Part shown: positions 1-13,200 of the stretch, in pieces
Layout of the letters: each line of letters opens with the position of its first letter
Position numbering within the stretch: the first letter of the stretch is position 1
Assembly: GCF_037975245.1 (NCBI RefSeq)
Contig: NC_092568.1
Coordinates: forward strand, 20,367,001 to 20,431,000
Length of the DNA stretch: 64,000 nt
Source of the DNA: Apostichopus japonicus
Taxonomy: Eukaryota > Echinodermata > Holothuroidea > Aspidochirotida > Stichopodidae
Direction of reading: 5' to 3'
Translations under genes and position numbers: made by a program
Notes under the pieces: generated by a model
Databases searched by the model: none
Told to the model about the DNA's origin: nothing
Seen by the model: only the letters and a program-made list of their open reading frames with translations

Positions 1-617
1 CCACTGGAACGAAGCAAGCCAGTACTTCAAATAAGACGAATTGCAGGATATAAGTATAGCTCTCTCAACTCAAAAATTAGTATACATTGGCTTGGCTATT
101 ATCGTGCGAATTCCGTTGACAAGCGGTTATTGGCGGTTCCATCAAAATGACCGGTGTTTAGAGAGATAAGGTGACAGAAACCGAACGTTTAAATGGTTCA
201 TATAGACCGTGGGCCGAAGTCCAAAATCGTTTAAGTTCGTTGCAACACAGAGAGGACTACCAACAAATGCTATTATAATTATGAAAATAATATGAAATCA
301 CCATTATCAATTGTTCCCAGTTGTCTAACGTGCACATTTTTGCAGTTGTTATTAATAACCGTTACCATTTTAATCAAATTTGGAGAGAGTTTATAAGGCG
401 AAAATACAGCGTATGATGTCACGAGTAACCAATCACAATCGCGTCTACAGGCTTGCGCAATACTTTTTAACATCTGGCAACATTTGAACATGGCGTCAAC
501 TAGTGATAAGGCGGCCTGCCGAACGAAAATGAAATTATAATGCATTATCCATGTTTCAAAGACAGCCTCAGGGAAAATGACTGCATTTACCAATGTCTCC
601 AAAGCTTAAGTAATCAG

Positions 618-805
618 ATGTGCTAAGGAATGGAAGGCTTTAGGTGGAGAATTAGGGGATATTGCCAATACTATTTTGTCTGACAATGCAGAACTCAACT
701 TGACGTTGGACACAACAACGTGCGGGTATCATCGGCAATGTTATATGAAGTTTACCGACGTTTCCAAAATCTCCAGGGCTATATCTAAACTTACACAATC
801 AGTTG
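618..805 (+). CDS. Candidate internal exon, Cys/His-pattern protein (partial)
   Basis: Open for 62 codons between an AG at 616-617 and a consensus donor GTGAGT at 806. The peptide has a central TTTCGYHRQCYMKFTDVSK segment. C-x2-H-x2-C spacing followed by an FTDVSK-like stretch recalls, from memory, expanded uncharacterised echinoderm and cnidarian proteins, some of them transposon-associated. An in-frame TAA lies just upstream, so this should be an internal exon. The polypyrimidine tract is poor. A possible next exon is 1620-1689 (acceptor TTTCTGTCTTGCAG, donor GTAAGA). The joined frame runs about 20 codons and then meets TGA eight bases before that donor, so the gene may be short or decayed. 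No function is assigned. Confidence 0.4.
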
Positions 806-1275
806 GTGAGTTGTATTTAAGTATTCTTGAAATATTACATTGAAAATGAATGCTCTATTCGACTGGAAACTGTGTCATTCGAGTTCGTACAGTTACAGTA
901 ACCACAGTCGTTCTCAACTAGCCTAGGCCTACGCTGTAAAAAATGTACACAGCTCTAGCTAAGTTCTAACGTTGACTAAACCAGTGTTATTCAATAGACC
1001 AGGCTATGCTGAAACAAAAGGTTGGCTGGATGTACGTTCTGTGTACAATTTGTCACGGGAACGAAGAGGGTTGCTGGTTCAGGTAAAACTTGCAATGAGT
1101 TCAAAGTTTTTTCCCCATGGTATGGTCTTTCAAATATGCTGTATTTCTTGTTGAAGATGCATTGTTTATATATTTTTTTGAACTAATGCGAGTTAAACCA
1201 ACTGAACAGTTACAACCCGTCTCTTAAATACAGGCCTTGAAGTAAATCATAATCACAAGTAAATATATGATGAAA

Positions 1276-1540
1276 GTGGCTATTCTTACGACTAGTCGTA
1301 AGAATAATTTCCGACTACGCATGCGCAGTTGCTATTTTTATGACCGGGAGTACTATTTTTACGACGAGGAGTAACAATAATTTCCGGTTAGAGTTAGGAT
1401 TAAGGTGTAGGGTTATGTTTAGGGTTACCCCTACAGTACTACATGCGCACTTGCTTTATTTACTTTACTGCGCATGAATTCGCCTTTGTCGTAAGAAAAG
1501 TTTATAAATAATTGTTACGACTAGTCGTAAGAATAGCCAC
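1276..1540. mobile_element. 265-bp miniature inverted-repeat element with palindromic ends
   Basis: The left end GTGGCTATTCTTACGACTAG and the right end are near-perfect inverted copies over about 30 bp. Each end is itself a palindrome centred on ACTAGT (TTCTTACGACTAGTCGTAAG). The interior has no open frame. No target-site duplication is clear, so the superfamily is not assigned. It ends about 80 nt before the possible acceptor at 1619. Confidence 0.6.
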
Positions 1541-1689
1541 GGCCATATATGATCGTCACCCTAGGCTCAATTCAACAAAACTGTTGTTGAAATCTCTTTC
1601 TTTATTTTCTGTCTTGCAGAGGATTTACCAGCTAAAACTGATACTGTACTGCACAGATTTTGGAGACTTCACACACAATGATCAATCAG

Positions 1690-2958
1690 GTAAGATTTCT
1701 GTCTGTTGCCTTCAAATAGAGTGCAAATATGTACGTGTTGGAATATAGGCCTATGCAAATACTTATGATACTGTAATGATGCAAAACATTGCTGTTTTAA
1801 CATATATACATAACTGCTTGTAGTCCCGTTCCATGTGTGAATCATTGAAAAAAAACAACAACATGGTCGGTAAGTAAACAGACATGCATACTGTCTTGCT
1901 TATTAAATGTATTTCAATGGAAATTCAGGTCCATGTTCTGTTTAAAAGTAAATAAGGGAGGGAGGAGGAGGGAGGAAATAATTGAATTGTAAAGTAAAAA
2001 ATTAATGTAGAATAATCAATTTTGCAAAAATCATGGTATGCAGCATAAGTTAATAAGCATATTTTATTTGAGCTTTATCAGTCACTGTTTTTATTAATGT
2101 GGACATTTATTGCAATGTTGCATATCTCTTTTTAAACTATCTATCAGCTATGCAACATTGAAGTGATTGAAAGCAACTTTAAATTACTTGAGGTGAAGTA
2201 AAGAAGCCCATTTGTGTATCACAAATTAAATAAATCTTCATCTGCTCTGTCAACAGAATCAATGGATCAAGGACCTGCCCCAAAGCTGCTGAGATCAGTC
2301 CACAGTGGCCACATTCTGTCTCCAGTAGTTATATTATTCAAGACCTTCAAATTTGCATTTCTGCATGAGAGACAACATGATGGAAAGTTGCCATGTGTAA
2401 ATTCCTGCAAATTTTCATGAAAATGTACAATGTACTTCATAGGTCCTGTAACAGTTGATTCACAATTTCTATACGTAAAATCTATTCATTGTTGTTTAAA
2501 CATGTTCGTATTCATAATTTGTGAGCTCGGCAGCAATCCTGTGCTGTCCTGCATGGCAAATATTCCCAGATGTGGAATTCGTCACATTACAGTACCGCAC
2601 AATGGTTACTTTAAATTGTTTTGTGTACGAGGCCGAGATGTCTCTCACTCGGCATCTTTCGAGAGAGGGTGCACAGCCTTGCACAGATAGGCCGACCATG
2701 CATGTTGTTAAGACACAATTTATCTTTGCCACACCTATCAGAGTGCTTAACTGAGCCGACATTTGTAAAGAGTCCAAAGAGGTATGTTATTTTATGTTAT
2801 GGTTTAGATGCAAGTTTACCCTGGACCTAAAGGCTTCTTCCTGTCCAATTGTAATATGTATATCCATCAATTACAGAGATAGTAAATATTCTTTTCGTAA
2901 GAACTTAGCGACAGTTTTGATGGGAGTCATGGGACTATATCACTTAATGGACTAGCCT
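1690..2958. other. No gene recognised
   Basis: AT-rich sequence. The only structure seen is a short inverted repeat at about 2112-2160 (CAATGTTGCATA and its complement). The small open frames on both strands lack convincing composition or splice context. Confidence 0.4.
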
Positions 2959-3084
2959 TACTACCATAGATGATATATTCACTTGTTATTGTATATGTAT
3001 TACTACCATAGATGATATATTCACTTGTTATTGTATATGTATTACTACCATAGATGATATATTCACTTGTTATTGTATATGTAT
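2959..3084. repeat. Three identical 42-bp tandem repeats
   Basis: Units at 2959-3000, 3001-3042 and 3043-3084 begin TACTACCATAGATGATATAT and are identical base for base, which implies recent duplication. An open frame on the minus strand through them is only a translation of the repeat. Confidence 0.9.
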
Positions 3085-6000
3085 TTGATAGAATGTGCAT
3101 ATTGTAGTTGTTTGTATAATTATTATTTTTATTTGTAGTTTTCACGAAGGTAAACAAAGAAAACCAGATGAATAAATAAAGAGCAACCTTCCGTAGAAGA
3201 CTCGGTCCTAATTTTTGACGGCTACAGTTACAGGTCCTGTTCTATGAAAATGTATACATACTGTAGTTATTAGATATAGTAAATGTTTTCAATTGTTACT
3301 TCAGTTTAACAATATTTGTAAAAAGGAATTTATGCACTGGTGATGGTGTGTGCCTGTGATGTCTTGGATTGTACACATAATATTTTAAGTACATTTTCAA
3401 ACTTGCATGTAGGCACACCAACTACATCTCTTTTGGTCAAAAGTGGTGTGAGCTTTGAAAATCTTGTTTTCCAAGGAATCTCCAACTCAGTTGACTCTCT
3501 GAATGGTTATATTAATGTAATTATCATTGTACCACATAATGTACTCACTCAGTGCATGTTGAATGTCTTGTTCAAAAAGTGTAACAATAACTAGAATACT
3601 GTCACTGTTCATATATGCCGTTAACCAAATATGCTAAATGCTTGTTTTTAGTTACACTTCTTTATTCATAATGTTTTGGCCCTTTATAAAGTAAGTGTAA
3701 GAAAGAAATGCTTCAAAAAAATTATGAAAAAATATCTTTTGCAATAATAATATAATTCAGAACTGAAACTAACACACCTTTCTCGCCTTCTTTACATAAC
3801 ACTTTATGGTTTACATTGGAGCTTCACTACCATATGCATTCCTCATTTTTAAACTAGATTTATACATATCCCCTCCTTACACCACCTCACCCTTCCCCAT
3901 ACCTTCCCAATCCCTTAACTTTGCCTCAATATTTTCAATGCAAGAGGAGCTTCAGTCTCTGAAAATTTGGAGAGGGGTAGGATTTTAAGCACCATTTAAT
4001 ATATCCATGTCCAGCTACCAAACATAGGTATGGGAACTGCAGTGCATAGAATTGGGCTAGGGAGAATGATGTTCGGCACGATCAAAATAAGACAGATTTT
4101 CTATGTAATTACAATGAAAAGCATCGCGAAGTAATTTTAATTATATTTTTTCGCATAGCAGTATGCAATGCTCCGATATACTGAAATGGACAGCGCCCTC
4201 TATTTCTGTTTTTAGTGCTTTGTGACCTTTTAGTAGACCCCCCTCCCCCCACTAAACAAATTATCATTCCACATATGTTCAAAATAGCCGGCAGGACCTC
4301 AACATGAAGGTAGATTCTCCTTCTGATCAATTTTATGGTATTTGTGGTCTATTCTATTTTGTGCAGGATATGTATGGGGAAATTGCCGCCATTTTGGCCT
4401 AAAAAACATTAATGTGCAACATTGACACTTGGGAACAACTGATTTCGGAAAATAATACATATTGCTAATAAAATGTAATGGGTTTCATGTAGACCCCGTG
4501 ACTTTGCAACGAAAGTTAATTTTTAGATCACTTTTCCTACTTCGGCCCACGGCCTACAGGAATTGTAGTCGGATCATTTTCGACTCCACAAAACGTGTTG
4601 GTTTCCACGACATGTCGTTGTACGTTTACAAGGACGGTTTCTCCCAACGAGAAGGGTAATTGAAATAACAAAGCGGTGTTCCCTCGAGCCAGAGTAGCAT
4701 CTACTGAAGTATTAAATGAGAGTAACTGCAGTCCTGTTTGTAGAGACGTAATGATGACTAATCCTGCCGGAGAAGTTGGAATTGTTATCTAGTGTAATGA
4801 AGAACAAAAGAAATACTAGCTCATACAATCGTAGAAACGTGATAGGTAGTCTGGAAAATGGAAAATAATTGCTCCGCAGATTGTTCACTCTGCACTTGAA
4901 AGCTTAATCTGGGAGTTACTTCATGTTGTTGTACGGATGGTAAGCTGAGAGCCTCGCGTGCTGTGATTTACGCCATGAAAATATTTGTTTACTGAGAATA
5001 AACACATACTCACCCTCACACGCACATACTCAATCACAGACAAACACACAAGACATATTATTCAATGTTTTCTTCAAGTCTTTACTCATAACTTCAGCAT
5101 ACAATTTTTGCCAGACAGCAGATAAATATATCTGGAGAGATAGGGATGGTAGATAAGGACTCAAGACTTGGATTAATCTTAATTCATATGATGTTATAAA
5201 CTTAAATTTGGCTGGCTAACAAAAAAATCATCCAGCATAGGGTTGCGAGAAGAGTCAGTTTCCACACTATATTAAGACTCTGACAAACAACGGTCCGCCT
5301 TCCTCTAAGGTGGAAATGAGTTGTTTTCCTTGTCGAAATTCCGACAAGATTCACATACATTTTTTAAGAATGATGACTTACCGGTTGATCAAAAATGATC
5401 GTCAGCAGGTTGTTGCTATCAATCGTGGCAGATGTTGCCAGTGGTGGTGATGCTGTTCAAGTGAGATAAATCCAAAACGATCATTAATATAAGTATTCAA
5501 ATATTATCCGGAAAAAAATTCAACAGTCACGCATTTGTCCATGCAGAACAGAGGATAAACTTTGTTCAGATGTAAGGTTCCTGTCTCCGAGCAACATTTA
5601 AACGATGCATGTTATAAAAAGTGGCATATAGTAATTCATATTCACTTATTTACTAAAATGGAACTGCTTTGTTCTATTTCTTAGAACATGTTACCATGTT
5701 TTTCTCTATTTATATCATATCTTAACAGAGTGCTTTTGTGAGTGGAAAAGTATAATAAGCAAACATACTTGCAGTTACAAGGAAGATACATCGTTGATTG
5801 CTAGTAAGGCTGCAACAAAAGAAGAATCAAAACTTCAGTGTGAAATGTTTCCCGGAAGGAAATGAGTGCGGTCTTGAAGAACTTTGAAAGCATAGACACC
5901 GGATGTGTGACCTGATTAATTCACTTTGGTTTCGGCTTTGAGGACAACTTTTCTGTATACTGTCGTGTGGACGAATCTAACCGTAATAGGAATTAACGAC

Positions 6001-7090
6001 TTTGCGATCCACTTTATGGTCATTGCAGACTTTGCAATCCGACCCCCCCCCCCTCACAATTTTGCAAGGTCGGCAAGAGTTACTGCATAGTTTTTCCTTT
6101 CGGGAAACCAAAAAGTATGATAACTGGAAGCCAGGAAAAGTATTCAGGGGCTGGGCGAATATGGGACATATCAAGAATTCATAAAGCGGACCCTTTCACA
6201 TAATTGTCCCCGGAGCCCGGCCTGGTTGTCGGCGCATCTGTAAATAACATTAAAGAACATTATCACAAGAATGTTGTGGAAGCTGATTTTCGGGTAAGTT
6301 TAGACAGGGGTGGGATTTGATGTCCAAAAGTAAGGGGCAAACATGGGGGGGGGGGTGGAGGACAGAAATGTTGGGTTTTATAAAGCCCCTGTATGTAATA
6401 TGGTGCTATATTTATAGGTTATTCCCCAATACTAGTTGTGTATGTGAAAATTTCATTATGTTATCTACATAAAAGTGTTGCCAGATTTATTAAAGCGACA
6501 CAAACGTATAACCAATGATTAATCTTTGTCGTTAATGAAGGGCTGGAAGGTGCATCTCATAGGTGGCAAACCGGCTAACAACCTTCTCCATGTCTATATA
6601 TATCAGTGTTTCTCTCAATGTTCAATACACAGCCAAGCTGTATAATCTTTAAGAGAATAGGCCTATATATGGCACTGTTACATTGGTATCAGTAGTAGTA
6701 TGCTAGTACTGTAGTGCGTTACGGATTTGAATAAGAATCGTCACAATGGGTCGATATGTTTTTTTTTAGCCTGTATATTGACATTATCGAAAGGTATAAA
6801 AGTATCACAGAGTTGCAAAGATATGCTGTGGTACAACCAATGCGTGAAAATGCGTGGGTGTCTTCACTTGATCCGGTGCATAACTACTTTATTATTGACT
6901 CGGTGTATAAACAGTACTGTCTAAACGAGTAGCAATTCCTCGCAACGGCACCTATTTAGTCATCATGATTCCAACACCCCCCCCCCCCCTCCATGAGACA
7001 AACCTTCGTCTTCTCAGGACCTAAGCCACCTCCGTTCGTTGGTTCGAACAAACATACCAGTCTATTTAAATACTTTATAATGTATAAAAG
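3085..7090. other. Long stretch without a recognisable gene
   Basis: Gene 1 should continue into this interval on the minus strand, because its last identified exon ends at 7300 with an open phase. I could not identify a matching downstream exon here. Homopolymer C or G tracts at about 6046, 6346 and 6980 look like transposon-end debris. Confidence 0.35.
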
Positions 7091-7279
<189 letters not shown>

Positions 7280-7299
7280 TTTACAAGATAACATCTTAC

Positions 7300-7461
7300 C
7301 CTCCACTATCTTCAGCGACGAAACAGAAGATTTCTTGAAGTTGTGCTAAATTGGCTGAAGTAAACGTGACGTCAACAAAGTACGCATCGGCTGAACCGGG
7401 TACTTGTTGAACTGGCGTGGTACTTAAACCTATTGGTGAAACAGTGTTGATGGACACTATG
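7300..7461 (-). CDS. Gene 1 exon 6 (last one identified)
   Basis: Acceptor ACTTCCCCGTGCAG, 53 whole codons, donor GTAAGATG. It encodes [19 protein letters not shown], a YFVDVTF stretch and [11 protein letters not shown]. It ends in phase 2, so at least one more exon is needed. The (ATC)n tract starts 20 nt past the donor. Confidence 0.8.
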
Positions 7462-9951
7462 CTGCACGGGGAAGTAAAAAATATTAGAATTTCAACATTT
7501 GTAGAGCTTACAATCAGGTCCCTATTACAACTTCTATTGGATTGGCATTAGTTGAAGACGGATCAAGATCCGAGGAAATGAAAATTGTATCGTTTGGCAT
7601 TATTAATGACAAATAATTAATGATGGTATTTGTATAGTGTATAAACAGGGCTCACAACGTGTTGCAGACGTATATGAAATATGAGAGAGAGTTCAAACAT
7701 GAACTCGTAATGTAATTATACCACGGTTAAAAAATGTGGAATTAAAAACATTACGTACCTCCAAATATTATCAACTTGAGAGAAAGTCACTTGATTGCAA
7801 AAAAATAAGTTTGAATTCTAATATTCAAGTGAAAGGCTTTTTGTATAACGACTTGTAAAGAGTTTTGCTAAATAATGATCTATCTTTTGAGAATTTAGTC
7901 GATCACATGTAACCTGTTATCACTCTAAAGGGATTCCCACTCAATGTGCCTTGTTTAGAGGTAGTCAGTATAGGCCCCAAATTATAGCACGCTATAATTG
8001 CTAAAAGTTTTCAAAAAGTACTTTCCTTGAGGTCTTTACTCTCCAAAGTGTTCTCATACATTTTTTTAAGAAACACACAAGAAGACTGAACGTCCCAGTT
8101 AGGAAAAATTCTTTGAAGGTTGTAATCAAAACCGTTTAAGAAATTTGAACAAAGGTGACCATATTCGAATATCTAGCATATTTGAAAACTTACATTTAAT
8201 GAAAACTACCAGACACGGTTTTTAAATGAGGATATTTCCAAAACGGAGCAATAATTTTGTCTTAATTGTTTGGGGAGTTGTTCTTCACAACAATCTTGTC
8301 ATTCGGCTGTTTTAAGATGATGGTTGGATGTGTGTCTCCTTATAACACTGATTAGGACTAGTAGTCTAATTGTGACTGATTTGAGCAACTAACACATTTC
8401 AAATAAAGAATAGCTTTTGTCCTCTGTATTATATCATGTGGATGGCGTCCAATATCGAAGATCTTACCATAAATGCCCCCATGTTCACAGCCTTTCAGAA
8501 TTGAAGACATTCAATTGTAAAACTGGTAACTATATTAGTTCTAAAATGTAACCATAGGCCATGCTGTATTTACATATACGGTATACCTTCTAGTTGGAGT
8601 CGATACGATGGCTGTAATACGGGTGGTGAACGTTGATCCCGGGGAGACACCAATGCACGACTCAACGGGTAATACGGTGGGGCCATAGACAGGTGCGTCA
8701 ACGCAAGTACCATCGCCTTCAATTACTTCAAATAGGAACTGCAATGGAATACTGCTCAAAGGTGTAGTACTAGCAGGAGTCAGAAAATCTTCAATCTGGA
8801 CAGCTACACCAAACAGTCCCACTGTAGTTGGCATCCATTCTATTATACAGTCCTGCAGCAAATGTCCATCAGAAATTAACATCGAAACAAATAATTAGGC
8901 CTATACATTCAATAATATATACAGTCCTTGTTATTTTAATATATACAGTCCTCATTTTTGATATCTTTAAAATAAATTTGAGATATCTTAAATAAAATTC
9001 AACATATCGAAAATGCAATTTCTGATATCTCAAATTGAATTGGAGATATCTGAAATAATTAGAGATATCTTCAATTTAATTCGAGATATCTGAAATTAAT
9101 TGCAGATAGCTCGAATTAAAATAAAAGATAGGCTATCTTTAATTATTGAAAAAATGTTAACATGGCGTTCCATACGCACGCGCATTCAACCAATCACTCA
9201 CAACATCTGGTTACGTTGTCAAAAAAAGCTACCGTATATTTTCGAACATGAAAAGTATGAATATTGTTTTACACCTTACTATTCGTATAACATATTAACC
9301 AGGCCTATTTCATTCATACCTCCTCTATTAGGTTACCAGGGGATTGACCGCAAATAGAACCACATTCATCTCCAATGGCCGAGGCAAAGCGGCATCTTAC
9401 TGTGTCTCGGTCAGGGTCAGTAACTGTAAATCAAGTTTGAGTTGTGTTAATTGTCTATAAACGAAATATGGTCTGTCTTCTGCATATCTGAAAGATTTTG
9501 AAGTAGAACAAGGAAGGCACTCTCCACCACATGGTCTTAAATTAGTTCACCCAGCAAGCAAGCAAGACCCTAAAGGTATACAAAACGATCAAAGTTCTAA
9601 AACTGTTAACATAGTAATTATAATAAACTGATCCCTTTAGGAATCTATTGATATGGACTTTGAAGGCTATTTTCTGTCGAATGTTTCCCAATATCAGAAT
9701 AACTGTTTCACAAACTGACCAACAGCGACAGTCACGGTAATACACAAAATCACACAGTTGGCGGATATGATACAAGATGCAGTATGAACGTGTTCACTTA
9801 GGCTACATCTCAAACAATAATAATAATCATAATCATAATCACAATCACAATTACAATCACAGTCACAATCATCATCATAATCATTTCATACGGGCAATAC
9901 ATAAAAAATATATATATAGGCTATATATATATAGGCTATAAATAAATAGGC

Positions 9952-9988
<37 letters not shown>

Positions 9989-9993
9989 ATATT

Positions 9994-10039
<46 letters not shown>

Positions 10040-10133
10040 AATATATATATTTATATATATATATATATGTATATATTCATTTTATATTTATATATATATT
10101 TTTTTTTATATATTTTTTATTTAATTTTTTCAA

Positions 10134-10221
<88 letters not shown>

Positions 10222-13200
10222 GTTGTACGAGGGGTTCATCCGTAGAAAAGTAGTTGTACCAGGGGTTGTTGAATTTTACAAACCTGGAATCCTGTAAGAT
10301 ACTGGGCAATTGATTTGAATACGATTTATTGGCATGTTTGATGTCGTTGGAGAAGAATTTATCCGTCCGTTATCCATACGAGGAGTTAGATCTACTCTTG
10401 ATCGAATGATCCAATTTCCATTGCCGCCATTAGCTAGTGTGATCCAGTTTCCTCCTTCATAACTAAAGAGAAACAGATGGTCAAATGGTCAATATACTAT
10501 TATAGACACTGCTGAAGGTAAACAGAAGAGGATAATTATTTTGTTAATGTTTGATAAATGTTCAGTTCTGTTCACCGTATTTAATCCAGCATTCCAGATC
10601 ATCATTATCTGGACTATGTTTAAATCCAAACCTACAAAATTACGTCTGTCGAATAATCATGAAAATCGAACAATTATCATTTCGTATTCGCTTTTTTAAA
10701 TTTAATGCAATTCGATAAGACAGTTGCATAGAGTATCGGATATTATTCTTATGTGTAGATCACTGCAAAACGGCGTCTTAAGCCACAAGGTTGCGTTACA
10801 AAGACAAAATCTACATAGTTAATTGTTACCTTTTTGCACGGTACGTGATAGTCTTGTTAAGACCCTTGCTTGTATGTGCAGCCTATAGTGTAGCCTACCT
10901 TTCTTTTTCACAAAGCTATTTCCCCGTATCTATTTGCTGTACTGCCCAGAGAATGCCCGGGACAACGATTTAAATTGATACTAGGTTTGTATCGGACAGA
11001 TCCTCGGGCATGAAAAATACAGTGGTATGGGCCAGCACATTCGTGGTAGGCAGAAACGGACTCTAAGGCATGTACAGTCTGCACGCGAGAAATAGAGTAT
11101 TACAAACGACTTGGCCCAGACTAGGTAAGTGAGGGCACATCATTATAGCCTAGTTACGGTTTTCGAGCGGTGCTGGTGGTTTGGAAGTAGAGTTGTGGGT
11201 AGTGGTGTCAATTCTTCGCTATGTTTGCAACAAAATAGAACTTTATAATGAAGGTTGATTGCATATGCATGTGGGTATAATCTCAACTGTAACGTCGGTT
11301 TGGTATAATCCTAACTTAAGATTTGCGGATGCCTTTGCTTACTTAGGAAGCTCAGCATTTTGCAGTACACCTTACCTAACCCTCTCTTACCCCCCCCCCC
11401 CCCAACGCCCCATTAGTTGCCATATATAACACGATACTTACAAAACCTCAAAGATATTCGTTTGCGGGTTGAAGGTCGAACTCCCTTCTCCTGTGGTCCA
11501 GTCAGCTGCGACACTGAAATCTGTACAAATGTAGTCCAAGTCGTCGTTTAGCGTAGTGCAACCATTATCGCATTCTAAAAACCCTTCCCCTGGATTTGGA
11601 ATCCTCGCCGTTATGGTACTTATATCACAGAAATGATCACTGCTGAAGGATCTTCTGAATGCTACCCTGTACGTAAAGAGCACCTGCAGTAAAAAAAGTA
11701 TAGCAGGAAACGATAATCATGTATGGGATCTATAGGTTCGTTCGAGGTCGTGAGAACAAATCATGGATTGTAAGGATTAACTTCGGTAAGACAAAAGCCC
11801 CCAGCCCCCGCCCCCCCCCAATCCCCTCCTCTTCACGCAAAATATAGTAGCCCTAAATGTTAAATTTTACTTGTCGATCAAGCAGGCTCAATTTATAGCA
11901 AATATCAGTATAGTGCTCAATGAAGTTGATGTTTTCTTCACGGTCCGTATAAACAGTGGACTTTCGAATGTATTCCTCGATCAAATCATTAGAGCTACAG
12001 TTCCAAAGGTGAATCTCAGGACCTTAGCGACGGTGGGAGAGGGGAGGGATAATTTTTCAGACTTTCTTTCAAATGGTTAGCATTTTATAACACATACGCA
12101 CAAAATTGTATACGTTGAAACTTTAACCGCATAGCTGTAGGGGCGGCGATTTGTTTCAAATATTGGGGGGTGGGGGACATTTGCTTGGGTGCAGGCGCGT
12201 AGCAACTTTCATCCCCAAAATTGTTCGCGCGCTTCGTGATATTTTGTATATATAAATATATGTATAAATATATATATATGCTTACTGGTTGCTACAGCCC
12301 TATTTTCATTTCTTATCGGCAAACCAAATTTCATTACGGATGCGGTCTGTCTATAGCTAATTCATTTCGAAGAAAAGAAAAAAACTACTTTCGGTGACTA
12401 TTCCCTACAACGGCCAAAATTGGCCAATTGTTTTACTGTTTCCTATCGGCCAAAAATTGACCAATATTTTAAATATTTCATTGTATGACGGTAGTATCGA
12501 AAATGTATAAAATGGGGTGAAATTCTGTTTAAAAGTTTTCTTGTGGTTCGACGTTTACAGACTCGGATAGCAAGAGTCAATCCGATAGGCAGTATTCGCA
12601 AGTTAGTAGTACACTGAAAGTCAATAAGAGTTACGTAGTCTGATTAGGTATTTGTACTAACCAGCAGTGCAGGAGGCATTGCTTTCGTAGACTGAACATT
12701 ATATTCCTATTTAATCACACATTTTTCTTTCATGTAAGATTGATTGAGAATAAATTAAGTACCGTAACACCGCTCGACAACTCTCCCGACATTTTCTTTT
12801 CCTATCGCCTTCTCCGGCGAACGCGACAATACGTTTAGATGGGTTGCTGAGTACGAGTTCGGTTTGATTCAGAGAATGTTTGATCTAGAGTTGACGTGAG
12901 TGGGTTAACCAGTTAGTGATTGTTTTTTATGATTTAAGTTTGATTATATTTTTCCCATTTGTTTTTTTTCAGATTTCGAACAACACATTAAAGTTTGGAA
13001 TTCAGAGTCACAACCAAGTCAGGGCGCATTTCATTATTTGGTGCCTTACTTGCACCAACAAAAATGGTAAACTGATTATTGGTACATAGTTTGGGTTTGG
13101 TTTTATGTGACCATATTCAGGGGCGGATCCAGGATTTTGAGAAAGGGGGGGCCGACATCCCGATGGTAGCACTTTAGTGATCTGCGTCCTGGGGGAGGGG

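Noticed and set aside
9995-10219. Ile-Tyr repeat open frame
   Set aside because: Translation of (TA)n; the same applies to the frames around 25137-25876 and 27899-28108.
13040-13075. TTGGTGCCTTACTTGCACCA considered as an LTR primer-binding site
   Set aside because: Palindromic and superficially tRNA-complementary, but no paired LTR or gag/pol frame nearby.
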